Part shown: positions 21,830 through 29,381 of the stretch, in pieces
Layout: every line of letters starts with the position of its first letter
Numbering within the stretch: the stretch's first letter is position 1
From: Nocardioides euryhalodurans
GTDB lineage: Bacteria; Actinomycetota; Actinomycetes; Propionibacteriales; Nocardioidaceae
DNA length: 64,000 bases
NCBI RefSeq assembly: GCF_004564375.1
Contig: NZ_CP038267.1
Location: 1,118,501-1,182,500 of the forward strand
Reading direction: 5' to 3'
Made by a program: the position numbers and the translations under genes
The notes under the pieces: model-generated
The model's input: only the letters and a program-made list of their open reading frames with translations
Database searches by the model: none
Told to the model about the DNA's origin: nothing

Positions 21830-22231
21830 ATGTTCGCGAAGCTGTTCGCCCCCACCGTCGAGGTCTCGGCCCACTGCGACCTGCCCTGCGGCGTCTACGA
21901 CCCGGCCCAGGCGAGGATCGAGGCGGAGTCCGTCAAGGCGATCATCGCCAAGGTGGCCGACAACGACGACCCCGACTTCCGCACCCGGGCGGTGCTGATC
22001 AAGGAGCAGCGCTCCGAGCTGGTCAAGCACCACCTCTGGGTGCTGTGGACCGACTACTTCAAGCCCCCGCACTTCGAGAAGTACCCGCAGCTGCACACCC
22101 TCGTCAACGAGGCCACCAAGCTGGCCGGCGCCACCGGCACCAAGGGTGAGATGGACGCCGCCAAGGCCGACGAGCTGCTCGCCAAGATCGACGAGATCGC
22201 CGAGATCTTCTGGGAGACCAAGAAGGCCTGA
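21830..22231 (+). CDS. sodN: Nickel-containing superoxide dismutase
   Basis: Converts superoxide to O2 and H2O2; cytosolic hexamer. 133 residues. The 14-residue propeptide MFAKLFAPTVEVSA precedes the nickel hook HCDLPCGVY (His15, Cys16, Cys20 in the precursor). The rest is the four-helix bundle. Divergent sodX supplies the processing protease. In streptomycetes sodN is activated and Fe-SOD repressed by nickel through Nur; no clear Nur box was seen here. A palindromic tandem repeat follows directly and may terminate transcription. Confidence 0.97.
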   Translation: MFAKLFAPTVEVSAHCDLPCGVYDPAQARIEAESVKAIIAKVADNDDPDFRTRAVLIKEQRSELVKHHLWVLWTDYFKPPHFEKYPQLHTLVNEATKLAGATGTKGEMDAAKADELLAKIDEIAEIFWETKKA

Positions 22232-22241
22232 GCCGGCGCGG

Positions 22242-22455
22242 CGGAGCCGCGCGGCTCCGGCCTTCGTCGGTCAGAAGCGCGACTGAGCGCAGCGAGGTCG
22301 CGACCGTGGCTCCGCACCACGCACCATCAGCGGAGCCGCGCGGCTCCGGCCTTCGTCGGTCAGAAGCGCGACTGAGCGCAGCGAGGTCGCGACCGTGGCT
22401 CCGCACCACGCACCATCAGCCGAGCCGCGCGGCTCCGGCCTTCGCCGGGCAGAAG
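22242..22455. repeat. 89-bp tandem repeat, about 2.4 copies, each with an 18-bp palindrome
   Basis: Units begin at 22242, 22331 and 22420 (exactly 89 bp apart); the third is partial and diverged. Each starts with CGGAGCCGCGCGGCTCCG (self-complementary; copies at 22242-22259 and 22331-22348, one base changed in the third) followed by GAAGCGCGACTGAGCGC and GCACCACGCACCATCA. It begins 10 bp after the sodN stop. The 398-bp gap from 22232 to 22629 is otherwise filled by a degenerate inverted repeat (about 22464-22506), the hairpin at 22515, and the leader of the anti-sigma gene. Confidence 0.85.
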
Positions 22456-22514
22456 CGTCGCCGGAGATCGAGGTACGAGGCCGGCCACGGCCGAGGCTCG
22501 AGATCCCGGCACGC

Positions 22515-22548
22515 CGCAGGGCGGTGACCACCCGGTCACCGCCCTGCG
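22515..22548. terminator. Perfect 15-bp stem, 4-nt loop hairpin
   Basis: CGCAGGGCGGTGACC (22515-22529), loop ACCC, and the exact complement (22534-22548). A very stable GC stem without a U-tract, 80 bp before the anti-sigma factor start. It most likely separates sodN transcription from the next gene. Confidence 0.65.
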
Positions 22549-22629
22549 TCAGGTCCGGGGCGGCTGCGGGCCGGCGGGCGCGAGCCCTACTAGTGTCTGT
22601 CCCAGACCGGTCGAGGGAGGGGCATCGGG

Positions 22630-23031
22630 ATGGCGATCACCGGCACGGAAGGCCCGCGGGCCGACGTGGAGCTGCGGCTGCCGGCCGACAGCGCGTACGT
22701 CTCCGTGCTGCGGTCCACCGCCGCCGGCGTGGCGTCCCGGCTCGACTTCCCGCTCGACGGCATCGAGGACCTGCGGGTCGCCGTCGGCGAGGCGTGCGCG
22801 CTCGTGCTGCCCGAGGCCGACGAGGGCACCAGCCTGACCGGGGAGTTCTTCCTCACCGGCCATGGCCTCACCGTGACCGTGGCCGTGACCGGCTCCGACC
22901 TCGGACCGCCCGACTACGAGAGCTTCGCCTGGCAGGTCCTCGAGACGCTCACCGCGGCCGCCACGGCGACCGTGGCCGACGGGCGGCTCTCGGTCACGCT
23001 GACCCTCGGGCCCGAGCATCCCCCGGCCTAG
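22630..23031 (+). CDS. RsbW-like anti-sigma regulatory factor (HATPase)
   Basis: 133 residues with the small GHKL/HATPase_c2 layout: LRSTAAGVASRLDFPLDGIE, then DLRVAVGEACALVLPEADEG. Such proteins bind a sigma factor or anti-sigma antagonist. The usual N-box asparagine after EAC(x) is replaced by hydrophobic residues, so ATP binding or kinase activity is uncertain. Ribosome-binding site GAGGGAGGGG is upstream, and TAGTGT near 22590 could be its -10. No sigma-B-type sigma factor is adjacent, so the partner is unknown. Confidence 0.75.
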   Translation: MAITGTEGPRADVELRLPADSAYVSVLRSTAAGVASRLDFPLDGIEDLRVAVGEACALVLPEADEGTSLTGEFFLTGHGLTVTVAVTGSDLGPPDYESFAWQVLETLTAAATATVADGRLSVTLTLGPEHPPA

Positions 23032-23041
23032 ACCGGGCAGA

Positions 23042-23428
23042 TCAGGCCTCCGGCTCGTCGGCGAGGGCGGCCAGGCTCGCGGGGTGGAAGATCCCGGCGA
23101 GCACGAGGACCGCCACACCCGCCAGCGCGACGGCCACCCAGGTGGTCGACCCGCCGCGGAAGCTCCACGCCAGGCCGAGCTGGATCAGCTGGGCGAGGAC
23201 GACCGGGCTGCGCGCCCACGAGCTGCGGCGGACGAGCAGCCACGCGCAGAGCAGCAGGCCACCGCCGTACGCGAGGAAGAAGACGGCGGTGGTGAGGCCC
23301 ATGGTCAGCCGGGCCGAGCTCAGGTTGGCCAGCTCCAGCACCCCGAGCAACCCGAGGACCGCACCCTCGACGGCCACCAGGGAAGCGGCGACGGTGAGCG
23401 GAGCGGGGTTCTGGGGCACGCTGGTCAC
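23042..23428 (-). CDS. Small integral membrane protein, unknown function
   Basis: 128 residues with four predicted membrane helices (LTVAASLVAVEGAVLGLLGVL; LTTAVFFLAYGGGLLLCAWLL; SPVVLAQLIQLGLAWSF; TTWVAVALAGVAVLVLAGIF). No cysteine motif or known domain. The GTG at 23428 lies 7 bp after TAGGGT (minus strand, 23441-23436), which fits a leaderless start; GTG at 23452 is an alternative. Convergent with the anti-sigma factor and divergent from whiB1. Confidence 0.7.
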   Translation of the reverse strand: MTSVPQNPAPLTVAASLVAVEGAVLGLLGVLELANLSSARLTMGLTTAVFFLAYGGGLLLCAWLLVRRSSWARSPVVLAQLIQLGLAWSFRGGSTTWVAVALAGVAVLVLAGIFHPASLAALADEPEA

Positions 23429-23459
23429 GCGGGCAACCCTAGGCGGTGGCACCTGTGAC

Positions 23460-23485
23460 GGAATCGACGGTGTCGAGGGGTTGTT
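23460..23485 (+). promoter_or_regulatory. SigR/SigH-type promoter before whiB1
   Basis: GGAAT (23460-23464), exactly 18 bp, then GTT (23483-23485): a perfect match to the Streptomyces SigR consensus. It points toward whiB1, whose start is at 23601, leaving a leader of roughly 110 nt. The same element occurs before sigR in this window. A vegetative-type TTGACA at 23500-23505 lies downstream and may be a second promoter, although no good -10 follows it. Confidence 0.7.
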
Positions 23486-23527
23486 TCACGATCGAACTCT
23501 TGACACGCTAGGGGATCGCTCGTGAAA
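23484..23527. promoter_or_regulatory. Inverted repeat in the whiB1 leader
   Basis: TTTCACGA (23484-23491) and its exact complement TCGTGAAA (23520-23527), 28 bp apart, starting in the -10 of the SigR-type promoter and enclosing the TTGACA at 23500. It could be a regulator site or an RNA stem; mycobacterial whiB1 is controlled by CRP and by WhiB1 itself. Confidence 0.4.
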
Positions 23528-23600
23528 GCGTTCCGCTCGGCGAGCCCCCACAACGGGCCCGAGAAGGTGCACCCCCGACAGAAAGAGGGAACCCCCAGCC

Positions 23601-23852
23601 ATGGATTGGCGCGACCGTTCCGCATGCCTCGACGAGGACCCGGAGCTGTTCTTCCCGATCGGCAACACCGGTCCGGCCATCCTCCAGATCGAGGAGGCCA
23701 AGCAGGTGTGCCGACGCTGCGAGGTGCGCGAACAGTGCCTGCAGTGGGCGCTGGAGGCTGGGCAGGACCACGGTGTCTGGGGCGGCCTCAGCGAGGACGA
23801 GCGGCGGGCGCTCAAGCGCCGCAACGCGCGTGCCCGCGTGCGGACCGCCTGA
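23601..23852 (+). CDS. whiB1: WhiB-family iron-sulfur transcription factor, WhiB1/WblE type
   Basis: 83 residues. The four 4Fe-4S cysteines are Cys9, Cys37, Cys40 and Cys46; the GVWGG turn and the basic C-terminus RRALKRRNARARVRT follow. The start MDWRDRSACLDEDPELFFPI is very close to mycobacterial WhiB1 (Streptomyces WblE). WhiB1 binds the C-terminal domain of the primary sigma factor, and its cluster reacts with NO. pdtaS is next to it, as in M. tuberculosis. The upstream SigR-type promoter suggests induction by thiol-oxidative stress. Confidence 0.95.
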   Translation: MDWRDRSACLDEDPELFFPIGNTGPAILQIEEAKQVCRRCEVREQCLQWALEAGQDHGVWGGLSEDERRALKRRNARARVRTA

Positions 23853-23879
23853 GCGCGCCGCCAGGCTGAGGGGCTCCCC

Positions 23880-25355
23880 TCACTCCAGCGGTACGTCGAT
23901 CGCGACCCGCGTCCCCGACCCGTGCGGGCGGGGCCCGATGTCGAGCTGACCGCCGAGCTCGGACTCCACCAGCGTGCGCACGATCGAGAGCCCGAGGTTG
24001 GTCGACGAGTCGAGGTCGAAGTCCTCGGGCAGCCCGCTGCCGTCGTCGTCGACGGTGACGTGCAGCCGTCCGACCAGCCGGCCGGCCGCGACGTCGATCC
24101 TGCCCATGCGCGCGGAGTCGTGGTCGCCGTAGCCGTGCTCGACGGCGTTCTGCACCACCTCGGTCAGCACCATCGCCAGCGCGGTCGCCGCCTCGGACCC
24201 GACGATCCCGAAGCTCCCGCTGCGCACCACCCGCACCCGGTCGCCGGCGACCCCCACCTCGGTCACCATGCGTCCCAGCCGGTCGGCCACGTCGTCGAAG
24301 GCGACCGCCTCCTCGTCGGCGGTGCTGAGCGTCTCGTGGACCAGGGCGATCGACCCGACCCGGCGTACGGCCTCCTCGAGGGCGGCCCGGGCGGTGTCGG
24401 AGTCGATCCGCCGCGCCTGCATCCGCAGCAGGGCGGCGACGGTCTGCAGGTTGTTCTTCACCCGGTGGTGGATCTCACGGATCGTCGCGTCCTTGGTGAT
24501 CAGCTCCCGGTCCCGTCGCCGCAGGTCGGTGACGTCGCGCATCAGCACCAGGGCGCCGATCAGCTCTCCCTCCGGCCGCAGCGGGATGGAGCGCAGGATC
24601 ACCGCGACCTCGTCGGTGGCCACCTCGGTGTCGCCGTGGACGCTACCGGCGAGCACCGCCGAGAGCCGCTCCTCGTCGGGTCGCTGCCGGGGCGCCACCA
24701 GCTCGCGGGTGACGTCGGCCAGGACCAGTCCGTCGAGGTCGCCGGAGAGCCCGAGCCGGCGGAACACCGACAGCGCGTTCGGGCTGGCGTAGCCCACCCG
24801 GCCGGCGGCGTCGACGCGCACGAAGCCGTCGCCCACCCGGGGCGAGTCGGCGTGGTCGCTGCGCTGCCCGGGCACCGGGAAGGAGCCGTGGGCGATCATC
24901 CGGGTCAGGTCGGCGGCGGTCTGGAGGTAGGACAGCTCCAGCCGGCTCGGCGTGCGGACGCCGAGCAGGTTGGTGTTGCGTCCGATCACCGCGATCACCC
25001 GGCCGCCGCGACGCACGGGGATGGTCTCGACCCGGACCGGCACGTGGTCGCGCCACTCCGGGTCCCCCTCGCGCACCAACCGGCCCTGGTCGTAGGCCAT
25101 GTCGATCATCGGCCGACGTCCGGTCGGCACGAAGGCGCCGACCACGTCGTCGACGTACGCCGTGGGGCCGGTCGTCGGGCGCATCTGGGCGCCCGCCCAG
25201 AAGCCGCGGCCGTCGCGGTCCGGCAACCAGAGCACCAGGTCGGCGAAGGAGAGGTCGGCGATGACCTGCCAGTCGGCCTGGATCAGCTGCAGCCAGGCCA
25301 CGTCGACCTCGTCGAGATCGGTGTGGCTCCGGACGAGCTCGGTCAGCGACGGCAT
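23880..25355 (-). CDS. pdtaS: Cytosolic sensor histidine kinase, PdtaS type
   Basis: 491 residues, no membrane segment. N-terminal GAF domain (about 1-150), PAS domain (about 180-285, GYASPNALSVFRRL), HisKA_2 with phospho-histidine in REIHHRVKNNLQTVAALLRM near 300, and C-terminal HATPase with NAVEHGYG (N box) and DDGSGLP (G1). PdtaS phosphorylates PdtaR, an ANTAR antiterminator, which is not in this window. ATG at 25355 lies 6 bp after TAGGCT, so probably leaderless. Convergent with whiB1, as Rv3220c is with Rv3219. Confidence 0.93.
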   Translation of the reverse strand: MPSLTELVRSHTDLDEVDVAWLQLIQADWQVIADLSFADLVLWLPDRDGRGFWAGAQMRPTTGPTAYVDDVVGAFVPTGRRPMIDMAYDQGRLVREGDPEWRDHVPVRVETIPVRRGGRVIAVIGRNTNLLGVRTPSRLELSYLQTAADLTRMIAHGSFPVPGQRSDHADSPRVGDGFVRVDAAGRVGYASPNALSVFRRLGLSGDLDGLVLADVTRELVAPRQRPDEERLSAVLAGSVHGDTEVATDEVAVILRSIPLRPEGELIGALVLMRDVTDLRRRDRELITKDATIREIHHRVKNNLQTVAALLRMQARRIDSDTARAALEEAVRRVGSIALVHETLSTADEEAVAFDDVADRLGRMVTEVGVAGDRVRVVRSGSFGIVGSEAATALAMVLTEVVQNAVEHGYGDHDSARMGRIDVAAGRLVGRLHVTVDDDGSGLPEDFDLDSSTNLGLSIVRTLVESELGGQLDIGPRPHGSGTRVAIDVPLE

Positions 25356-25424
25356 GGGCCGAGCCTAGGAGGGTGCCCTCACCCGGTCGAGCGAGACCGT
25401 CACCGTGGCTGGCAGGATGGCCCC

Positions 25425-26264
25425 ATGGCCCGGTCGTACTGGAAGCAGGTCCTCGAGAGGGGCCTGCAGGTCCCCACCGACCGGCCGCTCGACGACCTGA
25501 CCGCCGAGCTGACGACCATGCTCGGCTCCCCCGACCCCGTGCTGCGCGACGGGACGGCCTATCCGGCGCTCGGCACCTGGATCGACCGTGGCGTCTACGA
25601 CGACCTGCTCGTCGGGCTCGGCGACGGGATGGCGGCCGGCCTGGCCGTGGGCCTCGGCGAGTCCGGCACCGACACCGTGTTCCGGAGAGCCTTCAGCGTG
25701 CTGGTGCTGGCCACGGTCGTGGAGCGTGACAGCAGCGAGCACCTGCTGCCGGCCGACCAGGTGCTGCGCTGGGGCGACCGGGTGGTCTCCTGGCTGCTCC
25801 GCGAGCGCGACCTGCGGGGCTACGTCCCCGGCAAGGGCTGGGCCCACGCCGTGGCCCACGGGGCCGACGCGATGGCGTCATTGGCCGCCTCTCGCCACTT
25901 CGGCGCGACCGAGCTCACCGTGCTGCTCGACGTCCTCGCCGACCGGGTGTTGCTCGACGACGCCCCCCTCGTCTCCGGGGAGCCCGACCGGCTGGCCCAC
26001 GCCGTGCTGGCCGTGCTGCGCCGCGACCTGGTCCCGCTCAAGGTGGTCGAGCCGTGGGTGGCGCGGCTCGCGGCCCGCGGAAACCCGTTCGTGCTGCGCG
26101 GGGACCTCGACCCGTACCACCCCTCGCACAACGCCCAGCAGCTGCTCCGCTCGCTCTACCTGCAGCTGGCGATCGCACCCGAACCCCCGGCCGACAAGGC
26201 CGACCTGGTGCTGGTCATGGTCGACGCGCTGAAGTCGACCAACCCGTTCACGCTCGCGCGCTGA
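25425..26264 (+). CDS. DUF2785 family protein
   Basis: 279 residues, helical-repeat composition. It starts MARSYWKQVLERGLQVP; AYPALGTWIDRGVYDDLL, DLRGYVPGKGWAHAVAHGAD and PYHPSHNAQQLLRSLYLQL are the conserved blocks I associate with DUF2785. No catalytic motif or signal is seen; function unknown. The ATG is 6 bp after CAGGAT with no ribosome-binding site. Divergent from pdtaS (69 bp). Confidence 0.8.
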   Translation: MARSYWKQVLERGLQVPTDRPLDDLTAELTTMLGSPDPVLRDGTAYPALGTWIDRGVYDDLLVGLGDGMAAGLAVGLGESGTDTVFRRAFSVLVLATVVERDSSEHLLPADQVLRWGDRVVSWLLRERDLRGYVPGKGWAHAVAHGADAMASLAASRHFGATELTVLLDVLADRVLLDDAPLVSGEPDRLAHAVLAVLRRDLVPLKVVEPWVARLAARGNPFVLRGDLDPYHPSHNAQQLLRSLYLQLAIAPEPPADKADLVLVMVDALKSTNPFTLAR

Positions 26265-26306
26265 GGGTGCTGTCCGGCAGCACCTACCGTTGAGTAGCCT
26301 GCCTCC

Positions 26307-28013
26307 ATGACCGACGTGCACGAGCCCGCGCAGACCGACGACACCGCGGACGGGGCCCCCGAGGGCGAGCTGAAGGGCCACGCCGGCGAGCTGGCGGTGG
26401 CCGTCGCGCGGGCCCACGGCGTCGAGACGATGTTCACGCTGTCGGGTGCGCACGTCTTCCCGATGTACGACGGGGCGGTCAAGGCGGACCCGCCGATGCG
26501 GCTCCTCGACGTACGCCACGAGCAGACGGCCGCCTTCGCGGCCGAGGCCACCGGCAAGCTCACGCGGGTGCCCGGCTTGGCCGTCCTGACCGCCGGACCG
26601 GGGGTCACCAACGGACTCAGCGCGATCGCCCAGGCGCAGTTCGCCGGGTCGCCGATGGTCGTGGTGGGCGGCCGTGCCCCCGCGAACCGCTGGGGCAGCG
26701 GCAGCCTGCAGGAGCTCGACCAGCCACCGATCATCGCGCCGGTCGCGAAGTCGGCCCGGACCCTTCACACCGCCGACGCGGTCCTCGACGGCATGCACGA
26801 CGCCTTCACCACGGCGCGGTCCTCGCACCGCGGCCCGGTCTTCGTCGACGTCCCGATGGACGAGTTCTTCAACTCCGCCAGCGGCACCGTCCCCGGCGCC
26901 GGCCCCGGCCGCGGCGCCGACCCCGATCCCGACGCGGTCGGCGAGATCGCCGAGCTGCTCGCCCGTGCCTCGCGGCCGGTGCTGGTGCTCGGCACCGACG
27001 TCTGGGCCGACGGCGCCGAGGAGGCGGCGCTCCGGCTGGTCGAGGCCGCCGGCATCCCCGCCATCACCAACGGCATGGGACGCGGCGTCGTCCCCGGTGG
27101 TCACCCGCTGCTGGTGACCAAGGCGCGGGGACAGGCGCTCGGTGGCGCCGACCTGGTCGTCGTGGTCGGCACCCCCCTGGACTTCCGGCTCGGCTACGGC
27201 GTCTTCGGCGGCAAGGAAGGAGCCAGCCCGGCACAGGTGGTCCACGTGGCCGACTCCCCCGGCCAGGTCTCCGGCCACGCCGACCTCGCAGCCTCGGTCT
27301 CGGGTGACCTGACGACGGTCCTCGAGGGCCTGCAGCAGGCGCTCGAGCAGGTCGTACGCCGTCCCGACTGGTCCTCGTGGGTCAGCGGCCTCCAGGACAC
27401 GGTCCGCGCCGCGGTCGAGCGCGACGCCGCGCTGCTCGGGGCCGAGGCCGACCCGATCCACCCGGCGCGGATCTACGGCGAGCTGGTCCCCCGGCTGGCC
27501 GAGGACGCCGTCGTCATCGGCGACGGTGGCGACTTCGTCAGCTTCGCGGGCAAGTTCGTCGAGCCGAAGCGCCCCGGCGGCTGGCTCGACCCCGGCCCCT
27601 ACGGCTGCCTCGGCGCCGGGCTCGGCTCCGCCATCGCGGCCCGGCTGGCCCGACCCTCCTCGCAGGTGGTGCTGCTGCTCGGCGACGGCGCCGCCGGCTT
27701 CTCGCTCATGGACGTCGACACCCTGGTCCGCCACGACCTGCCGGTCGTGATGGTCTGCGGCAACAACTCCGCGTGGGGGTTGGAGAAGGGGCCGATGCAG
27801 ATGCTCTACGGCTACGACGTGGCCGCCGACCTGGCCCAGCGCACCCGCTACGACGAGGTCGTGAAGGCGCTCGGCGGCGCCGGCGAGACGGTGACCGACC
27901 CCCGCGAAATCGGGCCCGCGATCGACCGCGCGTTCGCCGCGAACGTCCCCTACCTCGTCAACGTCATCACCGACGTCGAAGCCGCCTACCCGCGCAACAC
28001 CTTCGGGATCTGA
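26307..28013 (+). CDS. Thiamine-pyrophosphate enzyme, acetolactate synthase-like
   Basis: 568 residues with all three TPP-enzyme domains: Pyr domain with catalytic Glu in VRHEQTAAFAAEATGKLTR (about residue 70), central domain (about 210-340), and PP domain with LLLGDGAAGFSLMDVDTLVRH (GDG...) and NNSAWGLEKGPMQ. This fits acetolactate synthase, oxalyl-CoA decarboxylase or 2-hydroxyacyl-CoA lyase. No regulatory subunit (ilvN) or ilvC is adjacent, so a biosynthetic AHAS is less likely. It is coupled to a GNAT and a thioesterase gene, which hints at acyl-CoA chemistry. TAGCCT lies 6 bp before the ATG. Confidence 0.85.
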   Translation: MTDVHEPAQTDDTADGAPEGELKGHAGELAVAVARAHGVETMFTLSGAHVFPMYDGAVKADPPMRLLDVRHEQTAAFAAEATGKLTRVPGLAVLTAGPGVTNGLSAIAQAQFAGSPMVVVGGRAPANRWGSGSLQELDQPPIIAPVAKSARTLHTADAVLDGMHDAFTTARSSHRGPVFVDVPMDEFFNSASGTVPGAGPGRGADPDPDAVGEIAELLARASRPVLVLGTDVWADGAEEAALRLVEAAGIPAITNGMGRGVVPGGHPLLVTKARGQALGGADLVVVVGTPLDFRLGYGVFGGKEGASPAQVVHVADSPGQVSGHADLAASVSGDLTTVLEGLQQALEQVVRRPDWSSWVSGLQDTVRAAVERDAALLGAEADPIHPARIYGELVPRLAEDAVVIGDGGDFVSFAGKFVEPKRPGGWLDPGPYGCLGAGLGSAIAARLARPSSQVVLLLGDGAAGFSLMDVDTLVRHDLPVVMVCGNNSAWGLEKGPMQMLYGYDVAADLAQRTRYDEVVKALGGAGETVTDPREIGPAIDRAFAANVPYLVNVITDVEAAYPRNTFGI

Positions 28014-28498
28014 TGGAGCTGAGGCGGGCCGAGGTCGAGGAGCTCGACGACCTCGGCGAGCTCACGGTCGCGGCGTACGAGGAGTTCATGCTCGGACCCA
28101 CGGACCCCTACCGGGTCCACGTGCGTGACACCGCCTCCCGGGCCCGCGAGGCGGAGCTGTGGGTCGCCGCCGACGGCGGGCAGCTGCTGGGCTGCGTCAC
28201 CTCGTGCCCACCGGGCTCGCCCTGGCGCGAGCTGGCGACCTCGGCCGACGAGGGCGAGTTCCGGATGCTGGCCGTCCACCCGGACGCACGGGGTCGGGGC
28301 GTCGGCGAGGCGCTCGCGGCCCTCTGCGAGGAGCGGGCCCGCAGCCACGGAGCGACGCGGATGCTGCTCTCCTCGTTGGACGAGATGGCGGCGGCGCACC
28401 GTGTCTACGGGCGGCTGGGCTACGTACGCCTGCCCGAACGCGACTGGAGCCCCGTCCCCGGCGTCCACCTGATCGCCTTCACCAAGGAGCTGTCGTGA
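28013..28498 (+). CDS. GNAT-family acetyltransferase
   Basis: 161 residues. The acetyl-CoA binding motif EFRMLAVHPDARGRGVGEAL, then LCEERARSHGATRMLL and a C-terminal HRVYGRLGYVRLPERDW, place it in GNAT. Its ATG overlaps the TPP-enzyme stop (TGATG) and its stop overlaps the thioesterase GTG, so all three are translationally coupled. Substrate unknown. Confidence 0.88.
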   Translation: MELRRAEVEELDDLGELTVAAYEEFMLGPTDPYRVHVRDTASRAREAELWVAADGGQLLGCVTSCPPGSPWRELATSADEGEFRMLAVHPDARGRGVGEALAALCEERARSHGATRMLLSSLDEMAAAHRVYGRLGYVRLPERDWSPVPGVHLIAFTKELS

Positions 28499-28875
28499 CC
28501 GAGGCCCTCAGCGCCACCCTGTCCTTCACCGTGGGCGACGACGACACGGCCGCGGCGCTCGGCAGCGGCTCGCTGCCGGTGCTCGCCACCCCACGCCTGC
28601 TGGCGTGGTGCGAGGCCGCCACCTGCGTCGCGATCGAGCCCGTGCTCCCCGAGGGCGGGACGTCGGTCGGCACCCGGGTCTCGCTGGAGCACCTCGGGGC
28701 GTCCCCCGTCGGCGCGGAGGTGGAGGTCACCGCCACCTCGGCGTACGTCGACGGGCGGCTCCACCGCTTCACCGTCGCCGCCCGCCACCCGGCCGGCGGC
28801 AAGGTCGTCGGCACCGGCGAGGTCACCCGCGTGGTCGTCGACGCGGAGCGCTTCCTCGCTCGCGCCCGCCGTTGA
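28495..28875 (+). CDS. Hotdog-fold thioesterase (fluoroacetyl-CoA thioesterase-like)
   Basis: 126 residues. VLATPRLLAWCEAATCVAIEPVLPEG, TSVGTRVSLEHLGASPVGAE and HRFTVAARHPAGGKVVGTGE follow the FlK-type hotdog pattern, with a conserved Glu (WCEAAT) and His (LEHLG). Such proteins hydrolyse small acyl-CoAs. GTG start overlaps the GNAT stop (GTGA). Last gene of the TPP-enzyme operon. Confidence 0.85.
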   Translation: MTEALSATLSFTVGDDDTAAALGSGSLPVLATPRLLAWCEAATCVAIEPVLPEGGTSVGTRVSLEHLGASPVGAEVEVTATSAYVDGRLHRFTVAARHPAGGKVVGTGEVTRVVVDAERFLARARR

Positions 28876-28895
28876 GGTGGGCCCCCGCACCACGT

Positions 28896-28961
28896 GAGAT
28901 GGGCCCCCGCACCACGACGAGGGGACTGATGCCCAGCTCGACGGGTGCGGAGGCCCATCTC
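28896..28961. repeat. Long imperfect hairpin between convergent genes
   Basis: Left arm GAGATGGGCCCCCGCACC (28896-28913) pairs with 28944-28961 across a 30-nt loop with one mismatch. The left arm is also directly repeated at 28874-28894 with one change. It lies between the end of the thioesterase gene and the end of the bL37 gene, so it may serve as a bidirectional terminator or be a mobile intergenic repeat. Confidence 0.6.
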
Positions 28962-28977
28962 GACGTTGGTGCAGCGC

Positions 28978-29052
28978 TCAGGCGTTGGGGCGCTTGCCGT
29001 GGTTCGCGCCCTTCTTGCGGCGAGCGCGGCGCTTGCGTCCGGTCTTGCCCAT
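28978..29052 (-). CDS. 50S ribosomal protein bL37 (24 residues)
   Basis: Encodes MGKTGRKRRARRKKGANHGK followed by RPNA. The very basic body and the ANHGKRPN ending match the actinobacterial mini-protein bL37 found in mycobacterial 50S subunits. A strong ribosome-binding site GGAGG sits 5 bp before the ATG. It is the third gene after sigR and rsrA, 59 bp beyond rsrA, in the same direction. Confidence 0.88.
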   Translation of the reverse strand: MGKTGRKRRARRKKGANHGKRPNA

Positions 29053-29111
29053 GGTGTCCTCCAGATCGTCAGGTCGGGGCAGTCTCTCAAATCACCCCCG
29101 GTCAGGGCCAA

Positions 29112-29381
29112 TCAGCCCTCGGTGATCTGCACCTGGACCTCGCGGATCTGGACCATGACCCGGCGTCGGAGCTCGGTCGGCGCAGCCTCGGAGCAGGACC
29201 GCGCGACGACCGCCTTGACGGTCCGTTGCAGGTCGTACTTCTCGAGGCAGGGCCCGCACTCGTCGAGGTGGAGCTGGACGGCGGAGCAGTCGGCCTCGTC
29301 GAGCTCGTTGTCGAGGAAGTAGACGATCCGCTCGAGGTAGTCGACGCACTCGGAGGGGGACTCGTGGTGGTGCTCGCTCAT
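29112..29381 (-). CDS. rsrA: Zinc-binding anti-sigma factor RsrA/RshA
   Basis: 89 residues. ZAS signature His38-x3-Cys42-x2-Cys45 (HLDECGPC) with upstream Cys12 and Cys32 and a further Cys63. It binds SigR in the reduced, zinc-loaded state; disulfide formation releases the sigma factor. The start overlaps the sigR stop as ATGA, as expected for a co-translated sigma/anti-sigma pair. An N-terminal His run (HHH at 4-6) is unusual and could add metal ligands. Confidence 0.93.
   Translation of the reverse strand: MSEHHHESPSECVDYLERIVYFLDNELDEADCSAVQLHLDECGPCLEKYDLQRTVKAVVARSCSEAAPTELRRRVMVQIREVQVQITEG

Noticed and set aside
21775..21855. Upstream ATG extension of sodX
   Set aside because: It would overlap the sodN promoter and start codon; the extra 27 residues are not typical of soluble S26 maturation proteases.
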